This document shows, piece by piece, positions 47,151-56,627 of a DNA stretch of 64,000 nt. Position numbers and translations under genes: made by a program. Within the stretch, counting starts at the first letter, position 1; the number at the start of each line of letters is the position of its first letter. The DNA comes from Gammaproteobacteria bacterium 42_54_T18 (lineage in GTDB: Bacteria > Pseudomonadota > Gammaproteobacteria > Pseudomonadales > Ketobacteraceae): assembly GCA_002163245.1 (NCBI GenBank), contig MAAL01000096.1:62001-126000 (forward strand). The letters run 5' to 3'. Under the pieces are notes generated by a model. The model was not told the origin of the DNA, ran no database searches, and saw only the letters and a list, made by a program, of their open reading frames with translations.

Positions 47151-47577
47151 GAATCTAGATACATATAATGGCGTTATTCAATCTACCCCTGCGAGAAGGC
47201 AGATTTTCCTACAGTTCGGTCGTTGATAAAAACATAATCAGCAACGCCAATAGCCCTTGAGCCGACACTAAGTAAATTGTCGAATAATAGAATCCAATCA
47301 GCCCTAAATGTCGGCAGTGTTTATATAGCGGCCGATTGGGATGCTGACGACAGGGGTTCCTTTTTCCTGTGAGTTCAATCGAAAAAAACTTCAACTTCCA
47401 CTGAAAGCGGACATTACAAAATACGATGTATGCTTAAGCGATGGGGGCAACTGGAGCCTTCCAAAGCGCCATTCACTGCTTGCAAGCGCTGACCACGCAT
47501 ATTCAGAGGTAACTGCTTACAGCAATGAGCATACTGGTGCTGGTCCAGTGGACCCGTATAAATGAGTCTGGTTGACA
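47151..47577. other. Gene-poor 427-bp gap
   Basis: Short frames exist here (74 codons plus at 47341-47565; 61 codons minus at 47209-47394) but neither has a recognisable domain or good start signal. I see no repeat or RNA gene. It may be decayed sequence. Confidence 0.4.
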
Positions 47578-48135
47578 TCACTCAGTATTTGGATTTAGTG
47601 ACTCATTACTAAATGTTTCCAAAGATAACCCTTTCATATTATAGCCTGCCTCGGCAAGCTCATTATTGACAGATTCAGTTTTCATAATGCCTGTAACCGA
47701 GAAAGCTTCACCATCATTAGGCATCGCAATGGGGGATTCCATTTTCACATATACCAATTGATTAGCTGGTGGCGGAGGTACATGAATGCAGGCACCTAGA
47801 AATGGAACTAATAAAAATTCACTGACTGTGGGATAGGCTGCGTTGGATTCTATTTCCAGTGGAACAATGAAGCCTGTTAGAGTGATTTTCTTGTTATCCA
47901 AGTTTTCATTGACCGGTGCAGAGTTCCATTCCTCTTCCATTGCCCGGATAAGCTGCATTCTTCTAGGGTCATCCGCCTCATAAGTATCAATCTGGTATTT
48001 CAAGATAAGTTCTTTTGGTGTAAAGCCTTCTTGAATCAAGTCTTCCCACGTTGCTTGTAAAGACTCCGAATTCACAGGCTCTTCACATGCAGTAAGCACC
48101 ATCAACATTACAATACTGATAAATTGATTTTTCAT
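47578..48135 (-). CDS. DUF3299 lipoprotein of the zinc-linked operon
   Basis: A 185-residue lipoprotein (VLTAC lipobox, Cys17). The C-terminal half is DUF3299: GFIVPLEIESN, then EFLLVPFLGACIHVPPPPANQLVYV, where the Cys-His pair and proline stretch are diagnostic. It begins 3 bp after the ABC permease gene and ends the operon. Proteins of this family accompany ZrgA-type zinc uptake genes in Vibrio; a periplasmic metal-handling role is plausible. Confidence 0.85.
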   Translation of the reverse strand: MKNQFISIVMLMVLTACEEPVNSESLQATWEDLIQEGFTPKELILKYQIDTYEADDPRRMQLIRAMEEEWNSAPVNENLDNKKITLTGFIVPLEIESNAAYPTVSEFLLVPFLGACIHVPPPPANQLVYVKMESPIAMPNDGEAFSVTGIMKTESVNNELAEAGYNMKGLSLETFSNESLNPNTE

Positions 48136-48137
48136 TA

Positions 48138-49397
48138 TTATAACCTAATAGTGATGCCGTTATTCAGCGCCATACGATAGGCTCGAATACCGGGAATGAG
48201 TCCGATTAAGATACCGGCAACCTGAGTGATAAGTAGCATGCACACGTTATTGATGCTTAGTCCTGTAAGAGTAAGAGTGAGACCGTAACGAGTTTCCACG
48301 ACAGGGGCAGCAGCAATTATTATTAGATAGTACAATGCAACTCCAACGAATATTCCACCTGCCGTTAGGAGGCCTGCTTCGGCACATAACATCACAAGAA
48401 TATGCCAAGGTCTGGCGCCCACCGAACGCAAGATTGCCAGTTCCCGGCGCCTCTCGTTAAGGCTCGCGAGAATAGCCGTTAACATACCTAGCAGCCCACT
48501 AAGCACAACAAATACAGTAATGATCAGCAGTGCTGATTCGGCCAGTCCAAACAGGCTCCACAATTCTTGCAGCGTTGCACCAGGCAGTACTGCCAGTAAC
48601 GGTTCTTTACTGTACTGATTGATTGAACGTTGTAAACTAAAAACGCTTAACCGTGAGGTTAGGCCCAACATAAAAGCGGTGATCGTTTTGGGCTCTAGCT
48701 CAAGTTTTAGGGCTTGTTTTGCACTGACAGCATGGGCGGGATTTTTGTAGCCTGTTTGCCAATCTAAATGAATAGCCTCTATTGCTTGTAAGCTTACATG
48801 TACCGTTCGATCAACCGGTGTACCTGTTTTTTTCAAAATCCCCACAACAGCAAACGGTTTGTCATCATGGTCTGAAAAGCTCACCTTACCTACACCGTGT
48901 GAAAGAATGATTTTTTTTCCCAACGTGTAATTAAGTTTTTTGGCAACGTCTGCACCTATGACAACATCAAACAATGCAGCAAAGGGTTTGCCATGCTCAA
49001 AATCCAACTGTTGTTTATTCCCATGACGATAGAATTTGAAATAGTCTGAATTTGTGCCCAGAACCCTAAAACCTCGATGGCTATCACCAAGGCTAATGGG
49101 GATGCTCCAAGCCACCTTCTTATTTTTGCGGATATGTTGGTAACTTTGCCAACTGATATTATTACTGGCATTGCCAATATGGAAAACCGAATATAAAAGT
49201 AAGGGCAAGTTGCCCGATCGCGCCCCCACAATCAGGTCAGTACCGGATACGGTATTGGAAAAACTATAGCGAGTATCTTGGCGAACCTTTTCTACACCCA
49301 ATAATAAGGCCACACTAAATGCGATTGTAATTAACGTCAGCACAATTGTACTGCGACGATTTAGTAGGCTTTCAAAAACTAGTCTTGGGAGGATCAT
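48138..49397 (-). CDS. ABC transporter permease (FtsX/MacB-like)
   Basis: A 419-residue permease with one N-terminal helix (about 14-33), a periplasmic domain, and three C-terminal helices (about 280-410) in the FtsX/MacB pattern (ERRRELAILRSVGARPWHIL). It overlaps the ATPase gene by four bases (ATGA). These proteins usually move or release substrates by mechanotransmission rather than as importers. Part of the Zur/ZrgA cluster. Confidence 0.9.
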   Translation of the reverse strand: MILPRLVFESLLNRRSTIVLTLITIAFSVALLLGVEKVRQDTRYSFSNTVSGTDLIVGARSGNLPLLLYSVFHIGNASNNISWQSYQHIRKNKKVAWSIPISLGDSHRGFRVLGTNSDYFKFYRHGNKQQLDFEHGKPFAALFDVVIGADVAKKLNYTLGKKIILSHGVGKVSFSDHDDKPFAVVGILKKTGTPVDRTVHVSLQAIEAIHLDWQTGYKNPAHAVSAKQALKLELEPKTITAFMLGLTSRLSVFSLQRSINQYSKEPLLAVLPGATLQELWSLFGLAESALLIITVFVVLSGLLGMLTAILASLNERRRELAILRSVGARPWHILVMLCAEAGLLTAGGIFVGVALYYLIIIAAAPVVETRYGLTLTLTGLSINNVCMLLITQVAGILIGLIPGIRAYRMALNNGITIRL

Positions 49398-50101
49398 GGC
49401 TGTAGCTCTCGTGCTTGTTTCAGTTCCGATAACCTGACGCTACGATCAAATAGCTTTTCTAATGATGCATCGTGACTTACAAATACCAGGGTACTGCCAC
49501 AGTTTTCAACTTCCTGGAATAATAATTCGAGAAATCGCTGGCGCCGATCACTGTCTAGTGCAGATGTTGGCTCATCGGCAATAATAAGTTCTGGTTGGCC
49601 AATTAGCGCACGCGCTGCAGCAACTCGCTGTTGCTGACCAATGCTAAGTGTTGTTACTGGCTTATGTAGTAGTCGCTCGTCGTTCAGTTCTAAATGATCT
49701 AGTAATCGGTGAATTTCAGCATCTAATGATGTAGCGCGTTTTAAAACCCGTTGTTTTCTCTCCTTGGAGAAATGACAGGCTAACGCGACATTTTGTACCA
49801 TTGTGAGGTAAGGAATAAGATTAAATGCCTGGAAGATATAGCCAATATGCTGGGCACGAAAATGGTCGCGCGCAGCCGGTCTAAGCCGTTTTATTTCGTG
49901 GCCTAATACGCTAATCAAGCCACTGTTGGCTTCGGCTACACCGGACAAGAGGTTTAGTAAGGTGGTTTTTCCAGCGCCGGAAGCGCCACGAATAAACACT
50001 TTTTCCCCCGCCTTGATGTTGAGCATTTCGATCGACAAGGTGTCCACTGAGTTGCCTGGCCAACGAAAGCGAAGATTCTGAATAGTGATAATATCGCTCA
50101 T
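49394..50101 (-). CDS. ABC transporter ATP-binding protein (MacB/LolD-like)
   Basis: A 235-residue ATPase. Walker A is GASGAGKTTL (about 39-48), the signature is LSIGQQQR, Walker B is LIIADEPTSALD and the switch His is in VFVSHD. It pairs with the FtsX-like permease downstream. The Zrg-type arrangement (DUF2796 protein, ATPase, permease, DUF3299) suggests zinc acquisition, by analogy with Vibrio ZrgABCDE. Confidence 0.92.
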   Translation of the reverse strand: MSDIITIQNLRFRWPGNSVDTLSIEMLNIKAGEKVFIRGASGAGKTTLLNLLSGVAEANSGLISVLGHEIKRLRPAARDHFRAQHIGYIFQAFNLIPYLTMVQNVALACHFSKERKQRVLKRATSLDAEIHRLLDHLELNDERLLHKPVTTLSIGQQQRVAAARALIGQPELIIADEPTSALDSDRRQRFLELLFQEVENCGSTLVFVSHDASLEKLFDRSVRLSELKQARELQP

Positions 50102-50131
50102 ATTCGCCCCTTGCGTGAAGGGGCACTCCTT

Positions 50132-50713
50132 TTACAACAGGTTAATAACGTTTTGGGATTTGTTTAGTGTTAATTGAGACTGCTGCTCACCTAACACGGT
50201 CACTGCAATATGCTGCAGACCGGTAAACGCGACAAACAAACCTGTTTTTATTTGAGCAGGTACTCCTTCAGAACAGCTGAAGTGATAATGTACTGCGAAA
50301 TCGCTGTGGTTACTTTGATGGTGTTGATCATGTTCAGAGTCATGATCAAGAGAGGGGTTTGATTGCTTGTCGTCAGGGTGATTATTGTCATGATCTGTAT
50401 CAAGCAATGTTGAGGATATCTCGCTTTCCTTTAGTTGACAGGTACCAAGGGTGAACAGTTCGCCTCCTTGGCGTAGTGTTGTTAGCGCCTGTGCTAGTTG
50501 GTGCTTATCCTCAGTAGAGGACGGTTTGTATTCAAAACCCAGCAGATTCATAGCAGGCGTGGAGAATTCTATTTCAATTTTATTTTTCTCAATAGCAATG
50601 TTGAGCTGTGCTTTCCCATGCACATGTTTTTCGTGTTCGATAAAGCCATCTGCTAAAGCAGCATTGGCACCCAGCACAAACAGGCTGAGAACCAGTAAAT
50701 TATTGTGTCGCAT
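50132..50713 (-). CDS. zrgA: ZrgA-type zinc-binding periplasmic protein (DUF2796)
   Basis: A 193-residue exported protein: signal peptide to about ANAALA/DG, then HGKAQLNIAIEKNKIEIEF, the DUF2796 start, and a His/Asp-rich stretch (about 115-150, including DHDSEHDQHHQSNH) that is likely to bind zinc. The C-terminal half resumes the domain. The ATG at 50713 has CAGGAG upstream; a longer frame would bury the signal peptide. Its neighbours are Zur, MerC and an ABC pair. Confidence 0.85.
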   Translation of the reverse strand: MRHNNLLVLSLFVLGANAALADGFIEHEKHVHGKAQLNIAIEKNKIEIEFSTPAMNLLGFEYKPSSTEDKHQLAQALTTLRQGGELFTLGTCQLKESEISSTLLDTDHDNNHPDDKQSNPSLDHDSEHDQHHQSNHSDFAVHYHFSCSEGVPAQIKTGLFVAFTGLQHIAVTVLGEQQSQLTLNKSQNVINLL

Positions 50714-50799
50714 ATCGTATCTCCTGAGTAAGATGATAAACATCACCAATGGGGTGGTATTGCTGTGTTGCTCCAAAGTAATAAAATAGTTGCGTTTCA

Positions 50800-51225
50800 C
50801 TATGGGCCAGTGTGCTCATTGTTAGGGCAGGAACAGTCATTATGTTTTTGCGTATGACAAAGGCGATAATTAAACCAGTGTCCAACAGCAACAAAAAAGC
50901 TCCCGACAACAGTCAGCATTTTTTCACCTTCCTCTCCGATTCGCGCTTCTCCTAATAGCAGCGCCAATACCAGCAGCGCTAACCCGATGGAGCCCAAAAA
51001 AAGTAAGCGATAGTATTTGTGTTGTTTGCATCCTAACGTTAAGGCATAAACACTACAGGGAAGCACTGCTACGACCATCCATAGATGGAAATCCTCGCTT
51101 ACCAGTTGCAATGCCGCCATGCTGGGTAGTATTGCCAATAAAGCGGGTAACGCCAGACAATGGATGGAGCAGACCAGTGATAGGCTAATGGCCAATTTAT
51201 CTGTTGCCGCTTGTACTGTCTTCAT
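50800..51225 (-). CDS. MerC-domain membrane protein
   Basis: A 141-residue protein with about four membrane helices of the MerC family: SLVCSIHCLALPALLA carries the Cys pair in helix 1, and the end is Cys/His-rich (CHTQKHNDCSCPNNEH). MerC proteins bind or move thiophilic metals; in a Zur operon this could assist zinc handling. It starts 20 bp after zur and has 86 bp before zrgA. Confidence 0.85.
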   Translation of the reverse strand: MKTVQAATDKLAISLSLVCSIHCLALPALLAILPSMAALQLVSEDFHLWMVVAVLPCSVYALTLGCKQHKYYRLLFLGSIGLALLVLALLLGEARIGEEGEKMLTVVGSFFVAVGHWFNYRLCHTQKHNDCSCPNNEHTGP

Positions 51226-51245
51226 AGAACATTATTCCTCTTTTG

Positions 51246-51707
51246 TTAAGCCGCCTGCGCAAAGCAATCCTTGCACAGGCAATTCATCTCTAACTGTGGG
51301 CGTATCAGCTTGAACCCTGCATCTTTTACGGTTTCCTCAAGCTCGCCCATTGTGGTTGGCTTGATGCTGATTTCTTTTACTTTGCTGCATTTTCGACAAA
51401 TCAAAAATTGTTGAACTCCGTGAGTATGGTCACAACTAATATGCGCGCACGCGACATACTTGTTTGCTAGGTTCAGCTTATGCACTAAATTTTCATCTTC
51501 TAGAAACGATAGAATGCGATAGACCGACATGGCAGGTATGCTTTCTCCGCATTGCTCTTTACAAAAATCGATCAACTCATAAGCCGAAAGTGCTTTGGAG
51601 GATTGAATAAGCCCCGCTAACACTTTCTTTCGTTTTACTGTTAATCGAGTACCGTGAGCTTGGCAATGTTGCTCTGCGTGTTGAATGATACTGTCTATGT
51701 AATTCAT
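51246..51707 (-). CDS. zur: Zinc uptake regulator Zur (Fur family)
   Basis: A 153-residue Fur-superfamily regulator. The N-terminal winged helix is followed by the metal-binding part CAHISCDHTHGVQQFLICRKCSK and the C-terminal CLCKDC; the two CxxC pairs make the structural zinc site as in Zur. It heads the merC-zrgA-ABC operon and should repress it when zinc is plentiful. No clean Zur box adjoins the start, but a GATATGTTA palindrome lies 330 bp upstream. Confidence 0.88.
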   Translation of the reverse strand: MNYIDSIIQHAEQHCQAHGTRLTVKRKKVLAGLIQSSKALSAYELIDFCKEQCGESIPAMSVYRILSFLEDENLVHKLNLANKYVACAHISCDHTHGVQQFLICRKCSKVKEISIKPTTMGELEETVKDAGFKLIRPQLEMNCLCKDCFAQAA

Positions 51708-52603
51708 AATGATTACCTAAAATGGATCTTACGTTTATTCTGTTGGAGTGTTACTACAGACAGGTTGGAAATATTTTCACAAAGCCACAATAAGTTGGCA
51801 GCAAAAGCAAAGGTTTCTGTAATGATTATGCGTTCGGAAGTACCTGTCGATTCAATTGCTAGGTAATCGAATTTTCCTTCTTTCTCCAGCAAGTAACCTC
51901 CGATAACAGATCCTCTCGCAAAGTGCAGAAAATTCAGCCACCACTCACTTCATTGATAAAACACTGTCACAGGCTGTTTTGTTATAATGAGAATGGCCTG
52001 ATTAGGGCTAAGAACTAGCGTTCCCTACACTTTAGATATGTTATAACATATCATTTATGATTGCAAAACCATCCAATTGGGGGTTAACCCAGAATAGGAG
52101 GTATGGGGACTTATATATGCTGAGCTCCGCATAATCGAGTTACGGAACAAACTGTGGAAAGGCGGAGTCTCGACAAAAATATTTCACGAGTTTTCTGGGT
52201 CACTATCTCATGATGAGAAAAGAGATTCTGAGAGATAGCAGATACAAATCAAAATCTAACAAGATGATACTACCGCCTATGGCGGCAGATCAAAGCACTA
52301 TTTCTAATGTCCGCTTTTTCGAAGTTTGCCTGTTTTCTTCCATACATGATTTTGTCCCCTCTGTGACAGAAAGCACCCCTGATACTGATACCCCAATAGA
52401 CCGCTTTATAAACACTGCAGACTATTCCGGCAACAGGCATTCTTTTTTTAGACCATTTTATTAATATCTTAGCTGGGGCATTTGACGTCATTTTAACCTT
52501 TGCCTCGAACGTCCGGATTGGGCGATAAGGAGCCTCCCTACGAGAACGACCTACCATCATTCAACTAAGCAATGATTTAGTACAAATAGTATAATTCAAC
52601 CTA
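51708..52603. other. Gene-poor 0.9-kb region upstream of zur
   Basis: No convincing gene is present. Frames of 84 codons (plus, 52210-52464) and 96 codons (minus, 52270-52560) overlap each other and match no family I know. The stretch holds a plus-strand TATAAT within TTGTTATAATGAG (near 51980) and the palindrome at 52035-52052, so it may be mainly control sequence or decayed DNA. Confidence 0.4.
52035..52052. promoter_or_regulatory. 18-bp perfect palindrome, possible Zur/Fur-type operator
   Basis: GATATGTTA followed directly by TAACATATC. The half-sites resemble the Zur consensus (ATGTTAT and ATAACAT) but lack the middle bases of the usual 23-bp box. It lies 328 bp before the zur start codon and far from any plus-strand gene. 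Confidence 0.45.
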
Positions 52604-53413
52604 CTAACGATGCTCCCGCCGAGCCGCTAGAGTGTTATACAGTCCAGGAAAAAAACGTTTAATCGTAGGTGCTAAACCACTTATCCCCTTACCAATAACA
52701 ATCTCATCCTTGCCTTGTTCAATAGCTGAGATAATTTGTTGGCAACACTCTCCAGCGGTTAACCCTTCCTCAATAGACGCCTCATTAGTCTGCTGAGCTT
52801 TACCATTGGCATCCAATGCATTTTTTGCAATATCGGTGTTGATAAAACCAGGACAGACAGTCAAACATTGAACACCCTGAGAGCTCACTTCTGCTCGCAA
52901 ACAGTCCATAAAGCCAACTACTGCGAATTTAGACCCCGAATACCCTGTGCGTAATTTTGACCCCACCTTACCGGCGACACTACTGATACAAACAACCGAA
53001 CCCGTTCCCCGATCCACCATGCCAGGTAATACCACCTTGGTTAACGCCACAGTGCCCAAATAGTTCACATCCATAATACGTCGATAGACAGAGAAGTCTG
53101 TTTCTAAAAACAGACCTCGCTGTGATATGCCTCCGTTATTAACCAAAATATCAACAGGGCCAATATCCGACAAGGCCTTGGTTGCACTTTCCATCAAACT
53201 ATCAGCATCCGCAAGATCCAGCGGTACCACCCAATGACGCTCAACACCACCAGTCAACGCTGCTCGAACCGTTTCTAATACATCACCACGACGAGCAGAG
53301 AGAACAACCCTCGCCCCCTGGTCTGCAAACTGATGAGCAAGTTCTTTGCCGATGCCTGAACTCGCCCCTGTTATCCAAACCGTTTTATTCGCAAAACCTG
53401 CTTTATTTCCCAT
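52604..53413 (-). CDS. Short-chain dehydrogenase (DHRS7-like)
   Basis: A 269-residue SDR with TGASSGIGKEL (15-25), NNGG (about 92) and YSGSKFAVVGF as the Y-x3-K region. The long C-terminal tail with basic residues (FPGLYNTLAARREHR) is common in DHRS7-like SDRs that act on lipids or retinoid/steroid substrates. It is close to the sterol oxidase genes but not operonic with them. It lies 43 bp downstream of the MFS gene on the same strand. Confidence 0.85.
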   Translation of the reverse strand: MGNKAGFANKTVWITGASSGIGKELAHQFADQGARVVLSARRGDVLETVRAALTGGVERHWVVPLDLADADSLMESATKALSDIGPVDILVNNGGISQRGLFLETDFSVYRRIMDVNYLGTVALTKVVLPGMVDRGTGSVVCISSVAGKVGSKLRTGYSGSKFAVVGFMDCLRAEVSSQGVQCLTVCPGFINTDIAKNALDANGKAQQTNEASIEEGLTAGECCQQIISAIEQGKDEIVIGKGISGLAPTIKRFFPGLYNTLAARREHR

Positions 53414-53456
53414 TTTGACCCTCTTACGATAATTCTTAAATTTGACGGCTATTTTA

Positions 53457-54647
53457 TCAGACGTTATCTTTACGTGATCCGCTAGGAAGAATCAACCAGT
53501 AGCACAATACAGCACAACACCCTGTCCCAAAAATCACCAATGCCATAGGTAAAGGCGAGCCTTGTAGATACATCCCAACCAGCAACCCGCTGGCTGCCGC
53601 AGCCTCCATTTGAATAAAGCCCATCAGCGCAGAGGCCGTCGCAGCCATATGAGCAAATGGTCGTAACGCTTCTGCCGTGGCATTAGGCATAACGATCCCT
53701 ACCGCCATAGCGACAAACGCCACCGGAACCACAACAAACAACACTGAAAACCATTGCATCAAACAAAAAACAACCATTAAAAAGGAGGCACCACATGATA
53801 TAGAAATGCCCAACCGAAACACTTTCCGTGACTGCCAGCGATAACCAATGCGTGCAGTGAATAAGTTTCCGCTAATATAACCCACAACAATACACACAAA
53901 ATAAAACCCAAAGTGCTCTGTTTTTACTTCCATAAAAGTAATCAGAACAAAGCTTGCTCCCGATAGAAAGGCAAAAATACCGGCATACATACAGGCGGCG
54001 GTAAGCACATTGCCCATATAATCGGCACTTTTTAATAAAGTCAGATAGTTTTGAGTTATTTGTTTTGGATGCAATGATTGTTTTTCAGGCAACGACTCTG
54101 GCACACAAAAAATGACCAATCCCATCACAAAAACGCCACACAATGCCAACGCCCAAAACATTAACGACCAATCGCCGTATAATAGCAATAACCCTCCAAT
54201 ACTCGGAGCAGCAACCGGTGCCAATGCCATTAAACTTGAGACATAGGCTAATGCTTTTACCGCTTGTTCCGGCGGGAATACATCACGAACCACAGCACGC
54301 CCCAACGTCGGTGCACAGCAAGCACCCATGGCCTGAAAAAAACGGAATATAATAAGCTCTTCGATCGTATCGGATAAGGCACACAGCACACTCATCAATA
54401 CATAAACACTTAGCCCTGCAAGCAATATGGGTTTACGCCCATAACGGTCAGACAAGGGACCACACACAAGATGAAAAAATGCGAAACCTAATAAATAGCT
54501 TGAAAGTGTTAACTGCACTCGATCAACACTCGTACCGAACACCGTCACCATTGATGGCATCGCAGGCAGGTATAAATCGATAGATAACGGCCCTAGAGAA
54601 ACAACGGCCGACAAAACAAAAATCAATCTGGATGTTGCTTGAGTCAT
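53457..54647 (-). CDS. Bcr/CflA-type drug-efflux MFS transporter
   Basis: A 396-residue twelve-helix MFS protein. PLSIDLYLPAMPSM at the first helix and CGPLSDRYGRKPILLAGL between helices 2 and 3 are the Bcr/CflA signatures. Substrates such as bicyclomycin or chloramphenicol are family knowledge only. It is the upstream partner of the SDR at 52604. Confidence 0.92.
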   Translation of the reverse strand: MTQATSRLIFVLSAVVSLGPLSIDLYLPAMPSMVTVFGTSVDRVQLTLSSYLLGFAFFHLVCGPLSDRYGRKPILLAGLSVYVLMSVLCALSDTIEELIIFRFFQAMGACCAPTLGRAVVRDVFPPEQAVKALAYVSSLMALAPVAAPSIGGLLLLYGDWSLMFWALALCGVFVMGLVIFCVPESLPEKQSLHPKQITQNYLTLLKSADYMGNVLTAACMYAGIFAFLSGASFVLITFMEVKTEHFGFYFVCIVVGYISGNLFTARIGYRWQSRKVFRLGISISCGASFLMVVFCLMQWFSVLFVVVPVAFVAMAVGIVMPNATAEALRPFAHMAATASALMGFIQMEAAAASGLLVGMYLQGSPLPMALVIFGTGCCAVLCYWLILPSGSRKDNV

Positions 54648-54827
54648 ACTACACGTCTCAAAAAATAGCCATTGTACACGAGAGGACCTAACGGGCTATC
54701 ATTTCCCAGGTTTCACCAATCCAAAAATTCTTTTATAATTCCCCAAATATGCTCCTATACCACCCGCCTCTAGACAAAGCTTCAGGGTTGAAGCTTGCGC
54801 TTATCGCGCTCATAAGGAATATGAAAC

Positions 54828-56606
54828 GTGACATCTTCAAAGCATCACCAATCTCCTACCGCTAACATAGAGCAAGAATTGCTTCGTATGCTTGCGCTAC
54901 AAGGGTGGATGGGGACTATTCCTACCGTTCTACTGCTCTCCGTCATTGCTAGCTTTGCATCAGAATATTTCCACCCAATTTACTGGGCAACCTGGTTAAT
55001 TGTCGCCAGTACCTTTCTCTTTAGCCGTGCTGCGCTACTTATTCAACTACCCAAATTGACACAATATTCTGAACGATTTCGCATAAACATTGTTGTTTGT
55101 GGCAGCATTATTAGTGGCAGCCTCCATGCTTTCTCATTTATATTTTTCTTTCCTGAGTTTAGCGACTATCAACGTGCAATACACAGCATGATTATCATGG
55201 GTATCGGCGCAGTAACAATCATGACAACAGCTGGATTCTTGCCTATATCTCTCGCCTATATCATACCCGCTGGGCTTTCTTCATCCTCTATGTGGGTCAT
55301 TACCACCTTACAAGACAATGGGGAACCAATTGGTTACATCGTTGCCGTCATGCTATGTGTAAGTAATATAACGATGTTAATACTATCAAAAGAAAGCTTC
55401 GGCCTTATCAGGGGTTTCTTTTCAATACGTAATCAACAAGAAGAGCTAAACCATCAACTACAAGAGGCATTAAAAACAGCGGAAAGTGCTAGTCGAGCTA
55501 AAACCCGCTTTCTAGCATCCGCAAGCCACGACTTACGCCAACCTATTCACGCATTATCACTTTTCAGTGGTGCTCTTTCTCGGCGAACCCTTGATAAAGA
55601 AAGTCGAGAAATAGCAGAGCATATGGACACGGCACTACAGTCATTAGTGTCTCACTTAGATTCACTATTAGACATATCTAAACTTGACGCGGGCATTGTA
55701 CAAGCCAATGTTACGCCATTTAACTTACGCTTGATGGGTGAGCGTTTGCAGAGTGAATTTATCCCTTCTGCTAGCGAAAAAAATCTAAAGTTATGGTTTG
55801 ACTGTGTTGACGATGCTTATGTTGAATCAGATGAATTTTTACTTGACCGAATCCTTCGCAACCTAATCGCCAATGCAATTAAATACACACATTCTGGTAA
55901 TGTGGAGTTAAGTATAGAAAATTTAGAACACACCCATCGGATTCGAATATCCGATACAGGTCAAGGTATTCCCCAAAGTGAGCAGACAAGGATATTTGAA
56001 GAATTCTATCAACTAGACAACCCAGAAAGAGACAACACACAAGGCTTAGGGTTAGGTCTAGCGATTGTTAACCGCTTAGTAAGCCTTCTAGATATTGACA
56101 TACATTTAGAATCCAGTATCTCCACCGGCACCTGTTTTACACTTACCCTGGCCAAGTCCCACAAGATCCCAACACCGAACAACATCCTACCCCCAAGCCA
56201 ATTTTCATGGGAAAATATCTCAGCCCTTGTTATCGATGACGATCACGAAGTTGGCCTTGGTATGAAAGTGTTGTTAGAAGGGTTGGGGTGTCACGTACTA
56301 CTAGCGGACGGTACAGAATCCGCTATTCATATGGTAAGATCCACACGCCCCGATATTATACTTGCTGATTTCAGGTTACGGGGAAAGGACAATGGAATAT
56401 TGTCCATTCACTCAATTCATAAACTGTACCCTGCATTACCTGCAATTTTAATCAGTGGTGACACAGCTCCCGAGCGACTTCTCGAAGCCAAGCAAGCAAA
56501 TATTCAAATGTTGCATAAACCGGTATTAGTTGACGAATTGGAACAGGCAATAGCGACGTTATTTAAACACAAAGACATTCATCAAGAAGCTTGCCTTGAG
56601 GTTTAG
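54828..56606 (+). CDS. Hybrid sensor histidine kinase/response regulator
   Basis: A 592-residue hybrid kinase. Six membrane helices (about 30-190) form the sensor, followed by a coiled linker, the dimerisation box SASHDLRQPIHAL with phosphorylated His234, the ATPase domain with NAIKYTHSG, DTGQGIP and GLGLGLAIV, and a C-terminal receiver with VIDDDHEVG (about 467) and phospho-acceptor Asp514 (LADFRL). The start is a GTG at 54828 with AAGGA upstream. It is 21 bp upstream of the giant GMC fusion, so the two may be co-transcribed and the kinase may sense its substrate or product. Confidence 0.88.
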   Translation: MTSSKHHQSPTANIEQELLRMLALQGWMGTIPTVLLLSVIASFASEYFHPIYWATWLIVASTFLFSRAALLIQLPKLTQYSERFRINIVVCGSIISGSLHAFSFIFFFPEFSDYQRAIHSMIIMGIGAVTIMTTAGFLPISLAYIIPAGLSSSSMWVITTLQDNGEPIGYIVAVMLCVSNITMLILSKESFGLIRGFFSIRNQQEELNHQLQEALKTAESASRAKTRFLASASHDLRQPIHALSLFSGALSRRTLDKESREIAEHMDTALQSLVSHLDSLLDISKLDAGIVQANVTPFNLRLMGERLQSEFIPSASEKNLKLWFDCVDDAYVESDEFLLDRILRNLIANAIKYTHSGNVELSIENLEHTHRIRISDTGQGIPQSEQTRIFEEFYQLDNPERDNTQGLGLGLAIVNRLVSLLDIDIHLESSISTGTCFTLTLAKSHKIPTPNNILPPSQFSWENISALVIDDDHEVGLGMKVLLEGLGCHVLLADGTESAIHMVRSTRPDIILADFRLRGKDNGILSIHSIHKLYPALPAILISGDTAPERLLEAKQANIQMLHKPVLVDELEQAIATLFKHKDIHQEACLEV

Positions 56607-56627
56607 TTATTATAAAAGAGATATCCT

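Noticed and set aside
47209-47565. Small frames on both strands in the gap after the lipoprotein
   Set aside because: Neither has a domain or convincing start; possible decayed DNA but unproven.
52210-52560. Overlapping small frames on both strands (84 and 96 codons)
   Set aside because: They have no family resemblance and no good ribosome-binding site; kept only as a gene-poor region.
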